A stretch of 64,000 nt of DNA from Paenactinomyces guangxiensis (GTDB lineage Bacteria; Bacillota; Bacilli; Thermoactinomycetales; Thermoactinomycetaceae). The stretch is taken from positions 1-64,000 of the forward strand of contig NZ_JAECVR010000021.1 in the NCBI RefSeq assembly GCF_016055185.1, in the 5' to 3' direction. Made by a program: the position numbers and the translations under genes. Below the pieces are notes generated by a model. It searched no databases. It saw nothing but the letters and a program-made list of their open reading frames with translations, and was not told where the DNA came from. Positions 34,280-46,215 of this stretch are shown piece by piece (the first letter of the stretch is position 1; the number at the start of each line of letters is the position of its first letter).

Positions 34280-34960
34280 CCAATCAACCCTCCGCCTACA
34301 GATTATGCTTGGCATATTGACTACAGGGAAGCTACATGTTCAGCGGACCCGCGGAAAATCTGTAATAAAGCGTTTAAATAGAATAATCTTGATGAAACAG
34401 TTCACTAAACATCCCCGTCCATATGGCTGCCGCTCGTGAACACCGCACAGGAGAGCAGAAAGAGCACTGCTTCAGACGAGAGATTGTGCAGTAAACAGAA
34501 AAAAAGCCCAACCGACAAGTTTGGCGATTCTTTTCAAGTACAATAAAATTACCCAAACGCTTTTTATAATTCTTAACATTACAATCAAAAGTTCATTTTG
34601 CATGAGAGCCCGTTGCCGACGATTGTCCGCTTCCCCCGGCTTTATTGCCAACCCTGCTAGATACGCAAGATATATTTTGGCAAAGTAAACCAAATAATAG
34701 TTGTAAAAAAATCATCCGGCCTCTATTGATTGATTATACACCACTTTTCCAATTGTGAGAAGTATACGCCATCAAGTGCTTCTGCAGGTGTAAAAAAGCA
34801 CTCTTCGCGTCATCTGCGCAAAGAGTGCTTTTAAATTTTAATCAACGGTTCTTTCTTGCATTCATACGGTTCATCGGGTATCCTGTCAGGGAATTGCCCT
34901 TTGTAGCCTTTACTGCGGGCTTAAAGAACAGCTGCCCATACTTTGCATGTGCACTTTTAT
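34280..34960. other. Intergenic region between atpC and nuoA, no gene supported
   Basis: About 680 bases. It holds the atp terminator (34792-34832), a TATAAT box on the minus strand near 34732 and AT-rich sequence that should contain the nuo promoter, though no -35/-10 pair with good spacing was found. A 73-codon minus frame at 34472-34693 has no ribosome site and no family similarity that I recognise. Confidence 0.5.
34792..34832. terminator. Terminator of the atp operon
   Basis: AAAAGCACTCTT and AAGAGTGCTTTT (34795-34832) form a long stem with A and T runs on both sides; on the minus strand six T residues follow. It lies about 130 bases after atpC. Confidence 0.85.
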
Positions 34961-35224
34961 CTATTCGCCGGGAAGATCTGCCTCTTCCGCCAAAATAGTT
35001 ACTTTATCCGGGCGAACTTCCAAAAAACCGCCGGAAACGGCAATCTTTTCTTCCTGTCCGTCCTTTTTCACACGAACGGTTGTGACTCCTAACGGGCTGA
35101 CGAGAGGAGCATGTCTAGGCAAAATACCGATGTCCCCTGCAGCAGCACGTGTAATCACCATGTCTACTTCATCAGAGTAGACGAGCCGCTCCGGTGTCAC
35201 GATATCCAGCTGCATTTTACTCAT
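34961..35224 (-). CDS. atpC: ATP synthase epsilon subunit, N-terminal domain only
   Basis: The 87-residue product covers the beta-sandwich domain of epsilon (VVTPERLVYSDEVDMVITRA, GDIGILPRHAPLVSPL, GGFLEVRPDKVTILAEEAD) and stops there. Usual epsilon subunits have 130-140 residues; the two C-terminal helices that inhibit ATP hydrolysis and bind ATP are missing. No other frame downstream contains the expected A-K-E-R-A-type helix, so this is not a simple frameshift; about 130 bases later the operon terminator comes. The beta-sandwich is sufficient for contact with gamma and the c-ring. Confidence 0.9.
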   Translation of the reverse strand: MSKMQLDIVTPERLVYSDEVDMVITRAAAGDIGILPRHAPLVSPLGVTTVRVKKDGQEEKIAVSGGFLEVRPDKVTILAEEADLPGE

Positions 35225-35275
35225 GCGGACATCACCTCTTTTTCGTAAAATGCTACCTCAACAATGGAAAACTTG

Positions 35276-35314
35276 AAAAAAAGTCCTGACAGAGCCGTGT
35301 CCTTACCGGCTCTG
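35276..35314 (-). terminator. Hairpin between atpD and atpC, possible attenuator
   Basis: CAGAGCCG (35290-35297) and CGGCTCTG (35307-35314) form an eight-pair stem in the 125-base gap. On the minus strand seven T residues follow after seven bases. The distance makes it a weak terminator, suited to reducing epsilon transcription or to protecting the upstream mRNA. Confidence 0.5.
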
Positions 35315-35349
35315 CCGGGGAACTGATCAAGCTTTTGTTGTTGGGATGA

Positions 35350-36768
<1,419 letters not shown>

Positions 36769-36852
36769 TTAACTGCATCTCTTACTTAATTAAAGATAAG
36801 TAAATCGCTGATAGATCCGTCCAAAGAAAAGATAAGTCCTAACAAAAGTGAA

Positions 36853-37719
36853 TCAGAGTGCTGCTGCTCCACCCACAATTTCGGCGATCTCCTGGGTAAT
36901 CGCAGCCTGGCGTGCACGGTTAAACTGAATGGTCAGATCAGCAATCATTTCCGTCGCGTTATCGGTGGCACTGCTCATCGCAGTCATCTTCGCCGCAAAC
37001 TCACTCGCTTTTCCGTCCAGCAAAGCACTGAAGATCAACGTCTCGGCATACCGGGGGAGAATTTCCGCCAGAACCTGCTCTTCTGATGGTTCATACTCGT
37101 AAAATGTTTTTACTCCCGGGGAAGTTTCCTGCAAATCATCACTTTCCAGCGGTAACAGGCGTTTCTCAACCGGACGCTGAACAACCGGATTGACAAACTG
37201 GTTATACATAATGTAGAGCTCATCAAATTTTTCTTCCGCATAGTACCCGACCGCTTGACCGGCAATCTCCTTCACATCGGAAAAGACCGGTGAGTCCGGC
37301 AGGCCGGTTCTTTCAGCAATCACCGGATAATTCCGCTTCTTAAGGAAGTCGCGCCCTTTCCGGCCAATCACAAAAATGACATACTCGTCTTTGCTTTTAT
37401 GGCGCTTGTTCAGTGTTTGCGTCAACATGCGGAGCAAGTTGCTGTTATATCCGCCGGCGAGACCTCTGTCAGAGGTAATCACCAGATATCCCGTCTTTTT
37501 CACCGGACGGGAAATAAGCATCGGATGTTTGCTGTTCGTTCCCTGGGCCAGATTGATGATCACTTCCCGCAATTTATCCGCATAGGGACGGGCTGCTTCT
37601 GCCTGTTCCTGAGCACGGCGCAACTTGGCGGCAGCTACCATTTTCATCGCCTTGGTGATTTTCCTCATGTTTTCAAAAGAACGAATGCGCCGTTTAATAT
37701 CCCGCATCGATTGTGCCAT
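36853..37719 (-). CDS. atpG: ATP synthase F1 gamma subunit
   Basis: A 288-residue central-stalk subunit. The N-terminal helix RDIKRRIRSFENMRKITKAMKMVAAAKLRRAQ and the C-terminal helix MIADLTIQFNRARQAAITQEIAEIVGGAAAL are the parts that turn inside the alpha-beta ring. GTG 37731 is open in frame, but ATG 37719 has AAGGCGGTG 9 bases upstream and matches family start. Confidence 0.96.
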   Translation of the reverse strand: MAQSMRDIKRRIRSFENMRKITKAMKMVAAAKLRRAQEQAEAARPYADKLREVIINLAQGTNSKHPMLISRPVKKTGYLVITSDRGLAGGYNSNLLRMLTQTLNKRHKSKDEYVIFVIGRKGRDFLKKRNYPVIAERTGLPDSPVFSDVKEIAGQAVGYYAEEKFDELYIMYNQFVNPVVQRPVEKRLLPLESDDLQETSPGVKTFYEYEPSEEQVLAEILPRYAETLIFSALLDGKASEFAAKMTAMSSATDNATEMIADLTIQFNRARQAAITQEIAEIVGGAAAL

Positions 37720-37821
37720 GTGAATGTTCACCGCCTTTCATCCACTGACATCTGTCCGGGCCGCCTCCCGTTTTTAGCAGCCCGCCAGATGTTCAGCCAG
37801 AGTTGGAGACGCAATTACACA

Positions 37822-39357
<1,536 letters not shown>

Positions 39358-39367
39358 TCACGTTGTT

Positions 39368-39913
39368 CTATCCGACTCTTGATCCTTTCAAGCGCTCTTG
39401 AAAGCGGACCAGTTTTGTTTTTAAGCTTCCATCGTACAGGCGGTCACCGATCTGGACAATGACACCACCGAGAATATCCGAATCGACGACATTATTGATG
39501 TGAATCGTTTTTCCGACCATCTGCTGGAATACCTCTGTCAACTGCTGCTTGTCTTCTTCGGTGAGAGGTGTGGCCGAGGTTACAATCGCTTCAGCCACTC
39601 CTCTTGCTTCATTGGCCAATTCCTTGTATTCAGCTGCGATTTCTCCGATATATCCTTCTCTGTGACGATCAGCCAGCAAAAAGAGCAGGTTCTGTGTGAT
39701 TTCATTCAATTCCTTAAAGAGGGTGGAAAACAATTCTTTTTTCTGAGCAGAGTCTGTATTGGGGTGGCTGAACCACTCCATTAACTCCGGGGAGGCGGAA
39801 AAGGTTTCAACAATCTGTGTCAGCTCTGTTTCCACTTGATCCAACAGGTTCTTTTCCATGGCGACTTCAAACATCGCTTTTGCGTAACGCTTCGCTACAA
39901 CGGATCCGCTCAT
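39368..39913 (-). CDS. atpH: ATP synthase F1 delta subunit
   Basis: A 181-residue stator subunit (OSCP/delta family) linking alpha to the b subunits. It begins VAKRYAKAMFEVAMEK and ends with the family signature DSDILGGVIVQIGDRLYDGSLKTKL. Start ATG overlaps the atpF stop by four bases. Confidence 0.95.
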   Translation of the reverse strand: MSGSVVAKRYAKAMFEVAMEKNLLDQVETELTQIVETFSASPELMEWFSHPNTDSAQKKELFSTLFKELNEITQNLLFLLADRHREGYIGEIAAEYKELANEARGVAEAIVTSATPLTEEDKQQLTEVFQQMVGKTIHINNVVDSDILGGVIVQIGDRLYDGSLKTKLVRFQERLKGSRVG

Positions 39914-40398
39914 TGCAATCGCCCTACCTGTTCAAGGTAACGGTCCACCAGTTTGGATTGCCCTTTCTGGTCCAGCTCCTGTTCCAGCATTTTGGATGCG
40001 AGTTGAACGCTCAGAGCACCAATCTCATCACGCAGATCGGCAAGCGCTTTCTCTTTTTCCCGCTGGATTTCAGTCGTCGCCTCTTGAATCATCCGTTCTG
40101 CACGTTCTTGAGCCTTTTGGATAATTTCTTCCGCTTCACGCTCTTTTTGTGACTTGGCCCGTTCGATCATTTCCTTTGCTTCCAGGCGGGCCTTGTTTAA
40201 TGCTTCTTTTTGCTCTTCCACTAATTTGATAGCATCCTCACGGTTTTTCTCCGCTTCGGAGATTTGATTTTCAATATGGCTCTGGCGCTTTTTCATCGTC
40301 CCCAATATCGGGCGTAAAGCAAATTTTGAAACAAGGAGCATTAAGATTATAAAAATGACTAGCTGAGATAACATCGTTCCCAAGTGAAACTCCAGCAA
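39910..40398 (-). CDS. atpF: ATP synthase F0 b subunit
   Basis: A 162-residue peripheral-stalk subunit: one membrane helix near residues 7-26 (LSQLVIFIILMLLVSKFAL) followed by a long charged coiled coil rich in Glu, Lys and Ala. The start is TTG 40398 with AGGGAG 9 bases upstream. Order B-E-F-H-A-G-D-C is standard. Confidence 0.94.
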   Translation of the reverse strand: MLEFHLGTMLSQLVIFIILMLLVSKFALRPILGTMKKRQSHIENQISEAEKNREDAIKLVEEQKEALNKARLEAKEMIERAKSQKEREAEEIIQKAQERAERMIQEATTEIQREKEKALADLRDEIGALSVQLASKMLEQELDQKGQSKLVDRYLEQVGRLQ

Positions 40399-40480
40399 AT
40401 CAAGTCACTCCCTTCAAACTTAAAATAATAGCGGGGGAGAATTGATTCCCTTCCCCCGCCTCATCTCTTTGCAGAATCGT

Positions 40481-40711
40481 TTACCCGCCGATAACACCGA
40501 AGAGCAACAGGATCCCTAAAGCAATACCGATGATGGGTAAGGCCTCTACCAGACCGAACAAGATCATAGACTGTCCGAACAATACGCCTCTTGCCTCAGG
40601 TTGACGAGTGATCCCTTCGATATATTTACCGAACAAGTTACTGTTACCGATCGCCGCACCCAGAGCAGCAAAAGCAATCATGATTGCACCTGAAAGAATG
40701 TTCAAATCCAT
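40481..40711 (-). CDS. atpE: ATP synthase F0 c subunit
   Basis: A 76-residue two-helix proteolipid. The loop has ITRQPEARG and the second helix carries the ion-binding Glu56 in FGLVEALPIIG. The residue after the Glu is Ala, without the Ser or Thr of sodium-binding c subunits, so proton use is expected. ATG 40711 follows AAGGAGG by 11 bases; GTG 40744 would add an unusual tail. Confidence 0.95.
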   Translation of the reverse strand: MDLNILSGAIMIAFAALGAAIGNSNLFGKYIEGITRQPEARGVLFGQSMILFGLVEALPIIGIALGILLLFGVIGG

Positions 40712-40747
40712 TTGTATCAAATCCTCCTTATTTGTTTGGAACACCGC

Positions 40748-41488
40748 TTAGTGGCTTGCCATTTTTTGTCCGATATAAACATTTGCAAGAACTGTAAAGA
40801 TATAAGCCTGAATGGTACCCACAAAGAGCGAGAAGCCCATCCAAAGCAGTAATGGTGCACCCGTTAACCAAATAGGACCTTTTGTTAACATGATCAAAAT
40901 CAAAACTTCACCGGCAAAGATATTTGCCCATAAACGCATGGCATGTGTGGCCGGTTTGGCAAACTCTTCAATCACATGCAACAAGCCCAGCGGGCTGAAA
41001 AAATGCCCCAGGTATTTTTTTATGCCGGCACGGATCCCCATATAATTGGCGAATAAGGCAATCGCGATCGCCATCGCAAACGTTACATTCATGTCAGCAG
41101 TCGGGGATTTTAACCATGCCACATCTCTTGTGTTTCCTTCTTTCATTGCCTCTTCCGTAATCCCGAGCGCAGGGATCGGATGTTCTGCTTCAGCAGATAC
41201 CATCATGATGACACCCAGCTGATTGGCCACAAAGATAAACAGGAAGAGGGTAAAAGTAAAGCCGAGAAACTTTTCTGTTGTTTTGTCATCAAAACTCATC
41301 CGCGCCATCCCGCGGGAAAAGTCGATAATCATTTCAACAAGGTTTTGCAATCCCGTCGGTACCATTTTCCGACCGCGAGTCGCTGCGATTGTGATTAAAA
41401 GCACAATGACAGCCGTTAAAAGTGAACCGATGATTACTGTTAAATCAAAGGTAAGGCCTAAAAACTCCACCTTTGGTGTTAATTCCAT
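40748..41488 (-). CDS. atpB: ATP synthase F0 a subunit
   Basis: A 246-residue membrane subunit of the proton channel. The essential Arg is in THAMRLWANIFAGEVLI, and the last helix has FVGTIQAYIFTVLANVYIG with the conserved Gln. ATG 41488 overlaps the atpI-type gene by 10 bases. Confidence 0.96.
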   Translation of the reverse strand: MELTPKVEFLGLTFDLTVIIGSLLTAVIVLLITIAATRGRKMVPTGLQNLVEMIIDFSRGMARMSFDDKTTEKFLGFTFTLFLFIFVANQLGVIMMVSAEAEHPIPALGITEEAMKEGNTRDVAWLKSPTADMNVTFAMAIAIALFANYMGIRAGIKKYLGHFFSPLGLLHVIEEFAKPATHAMRLWANIFAGEVLILIMLTKGPIWLTGAPLLLWMGFSLFVGTIQAYIFTVLANVYIGQKMASH

Positions 41489-41892
41489 TCCCTTTGTTCA
41501 CCCCCTTCGTTCAATCTCTTTTCTCTTTTCGAACACCAAAAGTACATAAAAACTGAAAGTATATAGCAAACCGGCAACCCCAACACCATTGACCTGAAAT
41601 CAAATGTTCCCGGGTATTTGACAGTAATCATAACAGCCAGGGTTACCATGAGAAACCGGTTTAACATGCCAACGCCCGGAGTTTTGGGAGAGCCAGTGGC
41701 TATTGCATATTCACCCGCGATACGGAGCTTTCTGGCCAGATAAAGAACATTGTACAAACTGACCAGGATTCCGAGAATAAGCCCTGCTATTGCTTGTTGA
41801 TAAGAAGTTGAAAACCATAAGATCAATAACGCGATAATGAGTCCAACAGTGAAGACCAAAACTCGACGGCAAATGGATTTCATGGGATCCAT
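41479..41892 (-). CDS. atpI: ATP synthase subunit I (assembly/ion channel protein)
   Basis: A 137-residue protein with four hydrophobic segments, matching the ATP synthase I chain family (PF03899). Such proteins help assemble the c ring in several bacteria and may carry magnesium. It lies between atpZ and atpB, the usual place. Seen: SYQQAIAGLILGILVSLYNVLYLARK. Confidence 0.82.
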   Translation of the reverse strand: MDPMKSICRRVLVFTVGLIIALLILWFSTSYQQAIAGLILGILVSLYNVLYLARKLRIAGEYAIATGSPKTPGVGMLNRFLMVTLAVMITVKYPGTFDFRSMVLGLPVCYILSVFMYFWCSKREKRLNEGGEQREWN

Positions 41893-41898
41893 GAGGAG

Positions 41899-42117
41899 TC
41901 ATTCCTTTAATGATGCTTTTAATGTGTAGGCCGCACTGACAAATCCCAGTACGATTCCTACCAGCACTCCTATGATCAGCATGGTGGGTTTGGTTTGCCA
42001 GACAGTGTCCAACCATCTGCCCAACCATGCCCCGCCTATCGTCAGGAGAATTACCTCCATACCCATTGAACCAACCACAGCAACCATTTGCCAAGGGTTC
42101 CCTTTTTGTTTATTCAC
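41899..42117 (-). CDS. atpZ: AtpZ/AtpI family protein
   Basis: A 72-residue two-helix protein of the ATPase_gene1 family (PF09527), with MGMEVILLTIGGAWLGRWLDTVW and GIVLGFVSAAYTL. The frame is open to 42159, but GTG 42117 (NKQKGNPWQ) stands 6 bases after GGGGG and 93 bases downstream of a strong promoter. First gene of the atp operon. Confidence 0.8.
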   Translation of the reverse strand: MNKQKGNPWQMVAVVGSMGMEVILLTIGGAWLGRWLDTVWQTKPTMLIIGVLVGIVLGFVSAAYTLKASLKE

Positions 42118-42216
42118 AAAAATCCCCCATTGGAATTTTTTAGTTGAGGAAAGGATCAAACTGAGGGGTTAAACGAAGAGGTGATTGGTTGATGGGTACA
42201 TGTCTTTCCCCTGCCT

Positions 42217-42246
42217 ATAGTAACGAAGCATGATAGTTGTTGTCAA
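42217..42246 (-). promoter_or_regulatory. Sigma-A promoter of the atp operon
   Basis: On the minus strand a perfect TTGACA (42241-42246) is separated by 18 bases from TACTAT (42217-42222). It lies about 100 bases before the atpZ start. The remaining part of the gap to upp (42247-42467) shows no gene and no obvious terminator. Confidence 0.75.
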
Positions 42247-42467
42247 CGCTTTCCCAAACTTGAGATTTGAACAATTCGTCACATTTATACACTGTTGAAT
42301 TTGTGAAGAAAATTCTATCACCCTCAGGAAAAAGAGTTTTAGATACTTCTCATGTAAGTTTAGCATGGCAAAAGCAATAAATACAGATTTTCCCAAATAG
42401 CAGAATTTCCCATTTCGGTGATGGATTCGTCTAGTTCCATTACATGAGCAAGTCTATGATTTTATGC

Positions 42468-43097
42468 CTATTTTGTTCCAAAAAGACGGTCCCCTGCATC
42501 ACCCAGTCCCGGTATGATATAGCTTTTTTCATCCAATTTTTCATCGACGGCAGCAACATAGATATCAACATCACCATGATCTTTCCGGACTCGTTCAATT
42601 CCGGGGGGCGCGGCAATTAAACACATCAGCTTAATGCTTTTTGCACCCAGTTCTTTTAACGAGCGAATCGCTTCCGAGGCGGAACCCCCTGTAGCGAGCA
42701 TGGGATCAATGACAATCAGGTCGCGTTCCCCGATATCTGTGGGCATCTTGGAATAATAGTGGACCGGCTCCAGTGTATCTGGATCGCGATAAAGGCCCAT
42801 ATGCCCCACTTTAGCGGCCGGAATCAATTTTAAGATCCCGTCCACCATGCCAAGACCTGCTCGCAGGATGGGGACCAGACCCAGTTTTTTCCCGGACAGG
42901 ACTTTGCATTTTGCCGTGGCTACCGGTGTTTCCACCGTTACATCCTGAAGCGGCATATCTCTGGTAATCTCATAGGCCATCAAGGTACTCACTTCATCGA
43001 CTAATTCGCGGAATTCCTTTGTTCCCGTGTTTTTGTCGCGAATGTAAGTCAGCTTGTGCTGAATGAGCGGATGGTCAAATACATATACGTTTCCCAC
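42468..43097 (-). CDS. upp: Uracil phosphoribosyltransferase
   Basis: A 209-residue pyrimidine salvage enzyme making UMP from uracil and PRPP. The PRPP loop is [17 protein letters not shown] and the uracil site is in [16 protein letters not shown]. The frame opens at GTG 43106; the GTG at 43097 ([16 protein letters not shown]) has AGAGGTG 6 bases before it and matches the Bacillus protein in start and length. Place before the atp operon is ancestral. Confidence 0.95.
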   Translation of the reverse strand: MGNVYVFDHPLIQHKLTYIRDKNTGTKEFRELVDEVSTLMAYEITRDMPLQDVTVETPVATAKCKVLSGKKLGLVPILRAGLGMVDGILKLIPAAKVGHMGLYRDPDTLEPVHYYSKMPTDIGERDLIVIDPMLATGGSASEAIRSLKELGAKSIKLMCLIAAPPGIERVRKDHGDVDIYVAAVDEKLDEKSYIIPGLGDAGDRLFGTK

Positions 43098-43177
43098 GAT
43101 GTTCACCTCTTAATATTTGCTTTTTTATCTAAGCTTACCCAAATGATATATAATCATATAACCGGATGCCCTACAAG

Positions 43178-43344
43178 CTTTTCTGCGAAAGTGTTGTGTG
43201 TCATCGGGGGAGGGAAGAATTCTGACTCGCTCCCGATTGGCGCCCTGCGAGGAAGCAGAAATGGCCGCTCCCCGAATTTTGCCTCCCCGGCATGATTAAA
43301 CTTTCATCCCTGGGTTGTGCCGGCAAGTCATGAGGCTTTTCTGT
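43178..43344. repeat. Dispersed repeat R2, copy a
   Basis: About 165 bases sharing with 58349-58630 the blocks CTGnGAAAGTG, GGGGGAG, TTCTGnCTCGCTC, GATTGGCGCCCTG, GAGGAAG-AGAAA, CCGCTCC, then TTTCAT, GGnTTGTG and CAAGTCATGA. A central segment of about 120 bases present in copy c is absent here. It lies between upp and the ABC-transporter remnant. Confidence 0.82.
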
Positions 43345-43353
43345 CAAAAAAAC

Positions 43354-43394
43354 AAAAGTCTGGAACCCTCTCTTTTGCGGATTCCAGACTTTTT
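43354..43394. terminator. Bidirectional terminator
   Basis: AAAAGTCTGGAA (43354-43365) and TTCCAGACTTTTT (43382-43394) form a 12-pair stem with A/T runs on both sides. On the minus strand it ends the glyA-side transcript before upp. Confidence 0.85.
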
Positions 43395-43408
43395 CTTTTA
43401 ACGCCGGA

Positions 43409-43585
43409 TTACCCTGCATTTTCCCTGCTTGTTACCTGCAGGAATTTCTCTTCCAGCGACTGGGTTGCTGTTTGAATGGCAGATACATTGATTCCGGCGG
43501 CGACGAGAGCTGAATTGATTCTGGGGATCTCTTCCCTGTTTGCCGGCAGGGACAAGCCTTCTGATTCGATTTGGACCTTTTTCAT
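43409..43585 (-). pseudogene. Remnant of an ABC-transporter ATPase C-terminus (58 aa)
   Basis: A 58-codon frame starts at ATG 43585 and ends at TAA 43409. The product runs KKVQIESEGLSLPANREE, then INSALVAAGINVSAIQ and QSLEEKFLQVTS. The last part, a hydrophobic strand then S-L-E-E-x-F-L, is the usual C-terminus of BcrA/CcmA-type ABC ATPases. No nucleotide-binding domain precedes it, so it looks like the tail left after a deletion. It may still be translated; a weak AGGGTG is just before the ATG. A terminator follows. Assignment is tentative. Confidence 0.5.
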
Positions 43586-43647
43586 TCACCCTAACGGGAA
43601 TCGTGGTCTGTTTTTACATATTCACTTTGGTATCTTCTCTTTTTCGC

Positions 43648-44895
43648 TTAATATATGAGGCCCGGATACAGCGGAAACTTTTCCGTTAACACAGCCACAC
43701 GTTGACGGGCTTCCTGATGGGCTGTTTCATCTTCCGGATTTTTCAGGGTGAGTGTGATAATATCAGCAATTTCATCCATCGCTTCGAGATCCATGCCGCG
43801 GCTGGTAACGGCAGCTGTTCCGATACGGATTCCGCTGGTGACAAACGGGCTTTCCGGATCGAACGGAATGGCATTTTTGTTGGTGGTGATCCCCACCTCG
43901 TCAAGCAGATGCTCCGCTTTCTTCCCTGTCAGGTTCTGGTTGCGGACATCGATCAGAACCAGATGATTGTCGGTTCCGCCCGAAATAAGATTAAAACCGT
44001 TATGTTTCAGTCTTGCTGCCAGACGGACGGCATTGTTGACCACCTGTTGCGAATAGGTTTTAAATTCTTCGGAAAGCGCTTCTCCCAGAGCGACTGCTTT
44101 GGCGGCAATCACATGCATCAACGGGCCGCCCTGTACACCCGGGAAAATGGATTTATCAATCAACTTGGCATATTTTTCTTTGCAAAGAATCAGGCCGCCG
44201 CGGGGTCCGCGCAGTGTTTTATGCGTGGTGGTGGTCACAAAATCGGCATACGGAACCGGGTTAGGATGATGGCCTGTAGCCACCAGGCCCGCAATATGCG
44301 CCATGTCCACCATCAGCAGACAGCCGGCCTCGTCAGCAATCTCCCGCAACCGGGCAAAATCGATGATCCGGGGATAGGCGCTGGCCCCTGCCACCAGTAA
44401 TTTTGGTTTGTGCTCAAGAGCGAGTTGGCGCACTTCATCATAGTTGATGCGATGAGTTTCGGCATCCACTCCGTAAGCGACGAAATTGTACAATTTTCCG
44501 GAGAAGTTGACGGGGCTTCCATGGGTTAAGTGCCCGCCATGAGCCAGGTTCATGCCCAGTACCGTATCCCCCGGCTCCAGCACGGCAAAATAGACAGCCA
44601 TATTGGCCTGGGCACCGGAATGAGGCTGGACATTGGCATGTTCGGCGGCAAATAATTTCTTTGCCCGCTCTCTGGCCAGATCTTCCACCACATCTACATA
44701 TTCACAGCCGCCATAATAGCGCTTAGCCGGATAACCCTCGGCGTATTTGTTGGTTAAAACGGTTCCCAACGCCTGCAGCACCGCTTCGCTCACAAAGTTT
44801 TCCGAGGCGATCAACTCAATTTTATTTCGCTGCCGCCCCAGCTCTGCGGCGATCGCTTCAGCCACTTGCGGATCTTTTTGTCGCAGTTGTTCCAT
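43648..44895 (-). CDS. glyA: Serine hydroxymethyltransferase
   Basis: A 415-residue PLP enzyme that moves the hydroxymethyl group of serine to tetrahydrofolate, giving glycine. The PLP lysine is in [15 protein letters not shown]; also seen are [27 protein letters not shown] and [17 protein letters not shown] 44895 has GGGGGAG upstream. Neighbour order upp-glyA-ywlG is as in Bacillus. The 175 bases to the ywlG stop contain nothing supported. Confidence 0.97.
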   Translation of the reverse strand: MEQLRQKDPQVAEAIAAELGRQRNKIELIASENFVSEAVLQALGTVLTNKYAEGYPAKRYYGGCEYVDVVEDLARERAKKLFAAEHANVQPHSGAQANMAVYFAVLEPGDTVLGMNLAHGGHLTHGSPVNFSGKLYNFVAYGVDAETHRINYDEVRQLALEHKPKLLVAGASAYPRIIDFARLREIADEAGCLLMVDMAHIAGLVATGHHPNPVPYADFVTTTTHKTLRGPRGGLILCKEKYAKLIDKSIFPGVQGGPLMHVIAAKAVALGEALSEEFKTYSQQVVNNAVRLAARLKHNGFNLISGGTDNHLVLIDVRNQNLTGKKAEHLLDEVGITTNKNAIPFDPESPFVTSGIRIGTAAVTSRGMDLEAMDEIADIITLTLKNPEDETAHQEARQRVAVLTEKFPLYPGLIY

Positions 44896-45070
44896 ACCAT
44901 TCTCCCCCTCTGTGTAAGTCCACTCGACCTATTTGCGAATCTGTTGCAATCCTTTGTCTGAACGGTTTCCAATCATTGTCCCTCTTTGAGCCCCGCGGGC
45001 AAAGCGGCTCACAAAACGGATCGTACCCGGAACAGGCAGGAATGATGCAACAACTTCTATTCTAGCAAAC

Positions 45071-45637
45071 TCATTCCCGTACAGGTGACTGGATTTGATA
45101 TACGGCCCGGGCACCGCCGATCAATTTCGGGCGGGTTTTGGCCATTGTCACATGGGCTTCCCCCACCTTCAGGCAGCGCGGGCGTACGGGAACAGCCACC
45201 GGCTTTAGATGCATTCCGATTAATGTATCGCCGATGTCAATTCCGGCATCGGCTTGGATCTGTTCAACCAGTACCGGATCATTCAGGTTGCGGAAAGCGT
45301 AAGCAGCCATTGCACCGCCTGCATGAGGAATCGGGACTGCCGTCACTTCCGGCCAGCCAAATCTTTCAGCCGTCACTCTCTCGACAACCACGGCCCGGTT
45401 GAGATGTTCACAGCACTGAAAGGCGAGGTGAAATCCGTGTTTTTGCCGGACTTCACAGATACCTTCAAACAGCGCGGCGGCAATCTCTTCACTTCCACCC
45501 GTTCCAATCCTTCTGCCCGCCACTTCACTGGTGCTAACTCCAAACACCAGGACATGTTTGTCGGTGAGCGGCATTGCTTCCAGCAGTTGTTCAATCACCT
45601 GTTTTATCTCTGATTGAATTTGTATCGGGGAGCTCAC
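45071..45637 (-). CDS. ywlG: TIGR01440/DUF436 family protein YwlG
   Basis: A 188-residue conserved protein of unknown function. Hallmarks are VFGVSTSEVAGRRIGTGGS, FQCCEHLNRAVVVER and DIGDTLIGMHLKPVAVPVR. Start GTG 45637 overlaps the rpiB stop by four bases, so the two are translationally coupled. The conserved CCEHLNRA region suggests a metal or ligand site, but no activity is established. Confidence 0.93.
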   Translation of the reverse strand: MSSPIQIQSEIKQVIEQLLEAMPLTDKHVLVFGVSTSEVAGRRIGTGGSEEIAAALFEGICEVRQKHGFHLAFQCCEHLNRAVVVERVTAERFGWPEVTAVPIPHAGGAMAAYAFRNLNDPVLVEQIQADAGIDIGDTLIGMHLKPVAVPVRPRCLKVGEAHVTMAKTRPKLIGGARAVYQIQSPVRE

Positions 45638-46083
45638 TTCACGCCGCTTCCTTCCAGCTCATGAATTTTTGCCACACGGCGGGCATGGCGTCCCCCCTGG
45701 AATTCTGCAGTCAGCCAGGTACGAACAATTGATCTTGCCAGATCCGGGCCAATCACACGTTCACCCAGCGCCAGGATATTGGCATTATTGTGCTCACGGC
45801 TCATGCGGGCGGAAAACTCGTCGCTCACCACTGCACAACGAATCCCTTTGACTTTATTGGCCGAGATCGACATGCCAATTCCGGTGCCACAGATTAAGAT
45901 TCCCAGGTCATACTCACCCTGTGCCACCTTTTCCGCGACCGGCCTTGCATAATCCGGATAATCCACGGAGCTTTCACAATCACACCCGACATCGTCATAT
46001 TCCAGGCCCATTTCACGCAGCAGGTTTTTAATCTCTTCTTTTAAGCGGATTCCGCCATGATCCGATCCTAACAATATTCGCAT
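45634..46083 (-). CDS. rpiB: Ribose-5-phosphate isomerase B
   Basis: A 149-residue RpiB/LacAB family isomerase converting ribose 5-phosphate and ribulose 5-phosphate. Seen are LLGSDHGGIRLKEEI with the catalytic region, DYPDYARPVAE, the catalytic Cys in GILICGTGIGMSISANK and REHNNANILALGERV. ATG 46083 has GGGGAG 7 bases upstream; the frame above it is repeat R2 sequence. Confidence 0.93.
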   Translation of the reverse strand: MRILLGSDHGGIRLKEEIKNLLREMGLEYDDVGCDCESSVDYPDYARPVAEKVAQGEYDLGILICGTGIGMSISANKVKGIRCAVVSDEFSARMSREHNNANILALGERVIGPDLARSIVRTWLTAEFQGGRHARRVAKIHELEGSGVK

Positions 46084-46104
46084 GATCAAACTCCCCTGTA
46101 TTTT

Positions 46105-46207
46105 TTTCTGTGAAAGTGTGTGTCTGAAGGGGGGAAGGCAGAATTCTGATTCCCCGGATGATTTAACTTTCATCCCTGGGTGATGTCCCCAGGTTATGAA
46201 GGTTTTG
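46105..46207. repeat. Dispersed repeat R2, copy b
   Basis: A short copy of about 100 bases: TTTTTCTGTGAAAGTGTG, GGGGGGAAGGCAGAATTCTGA, then, after loss of some 60 bases relative to copy a, CCCCGG, GATTTAACTTTCATCCCTGGG and CCCAGGTTATGAAGG. The end forms an almost perfect hairpin TTCATCCCTGGG/CCCAGGTTATGAA. It lies between rpiB and ywlE. Confidence 0.82.
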
Positions 46208-46215
46208 CTTTGCCA

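Noticed and set aside
34472..34693. 73-codon minus-strand frame between atpC and nuoA
   Set aside because: No ribosome site, no recognisable motif, and it sits in the AT-rich leader region of nuo.
44929..45114. 61-codon minus-strand frame overlapping the end of ywlG
   Set aside because: Overlaps a conserved gene, has no ribosome site and no family pattern.
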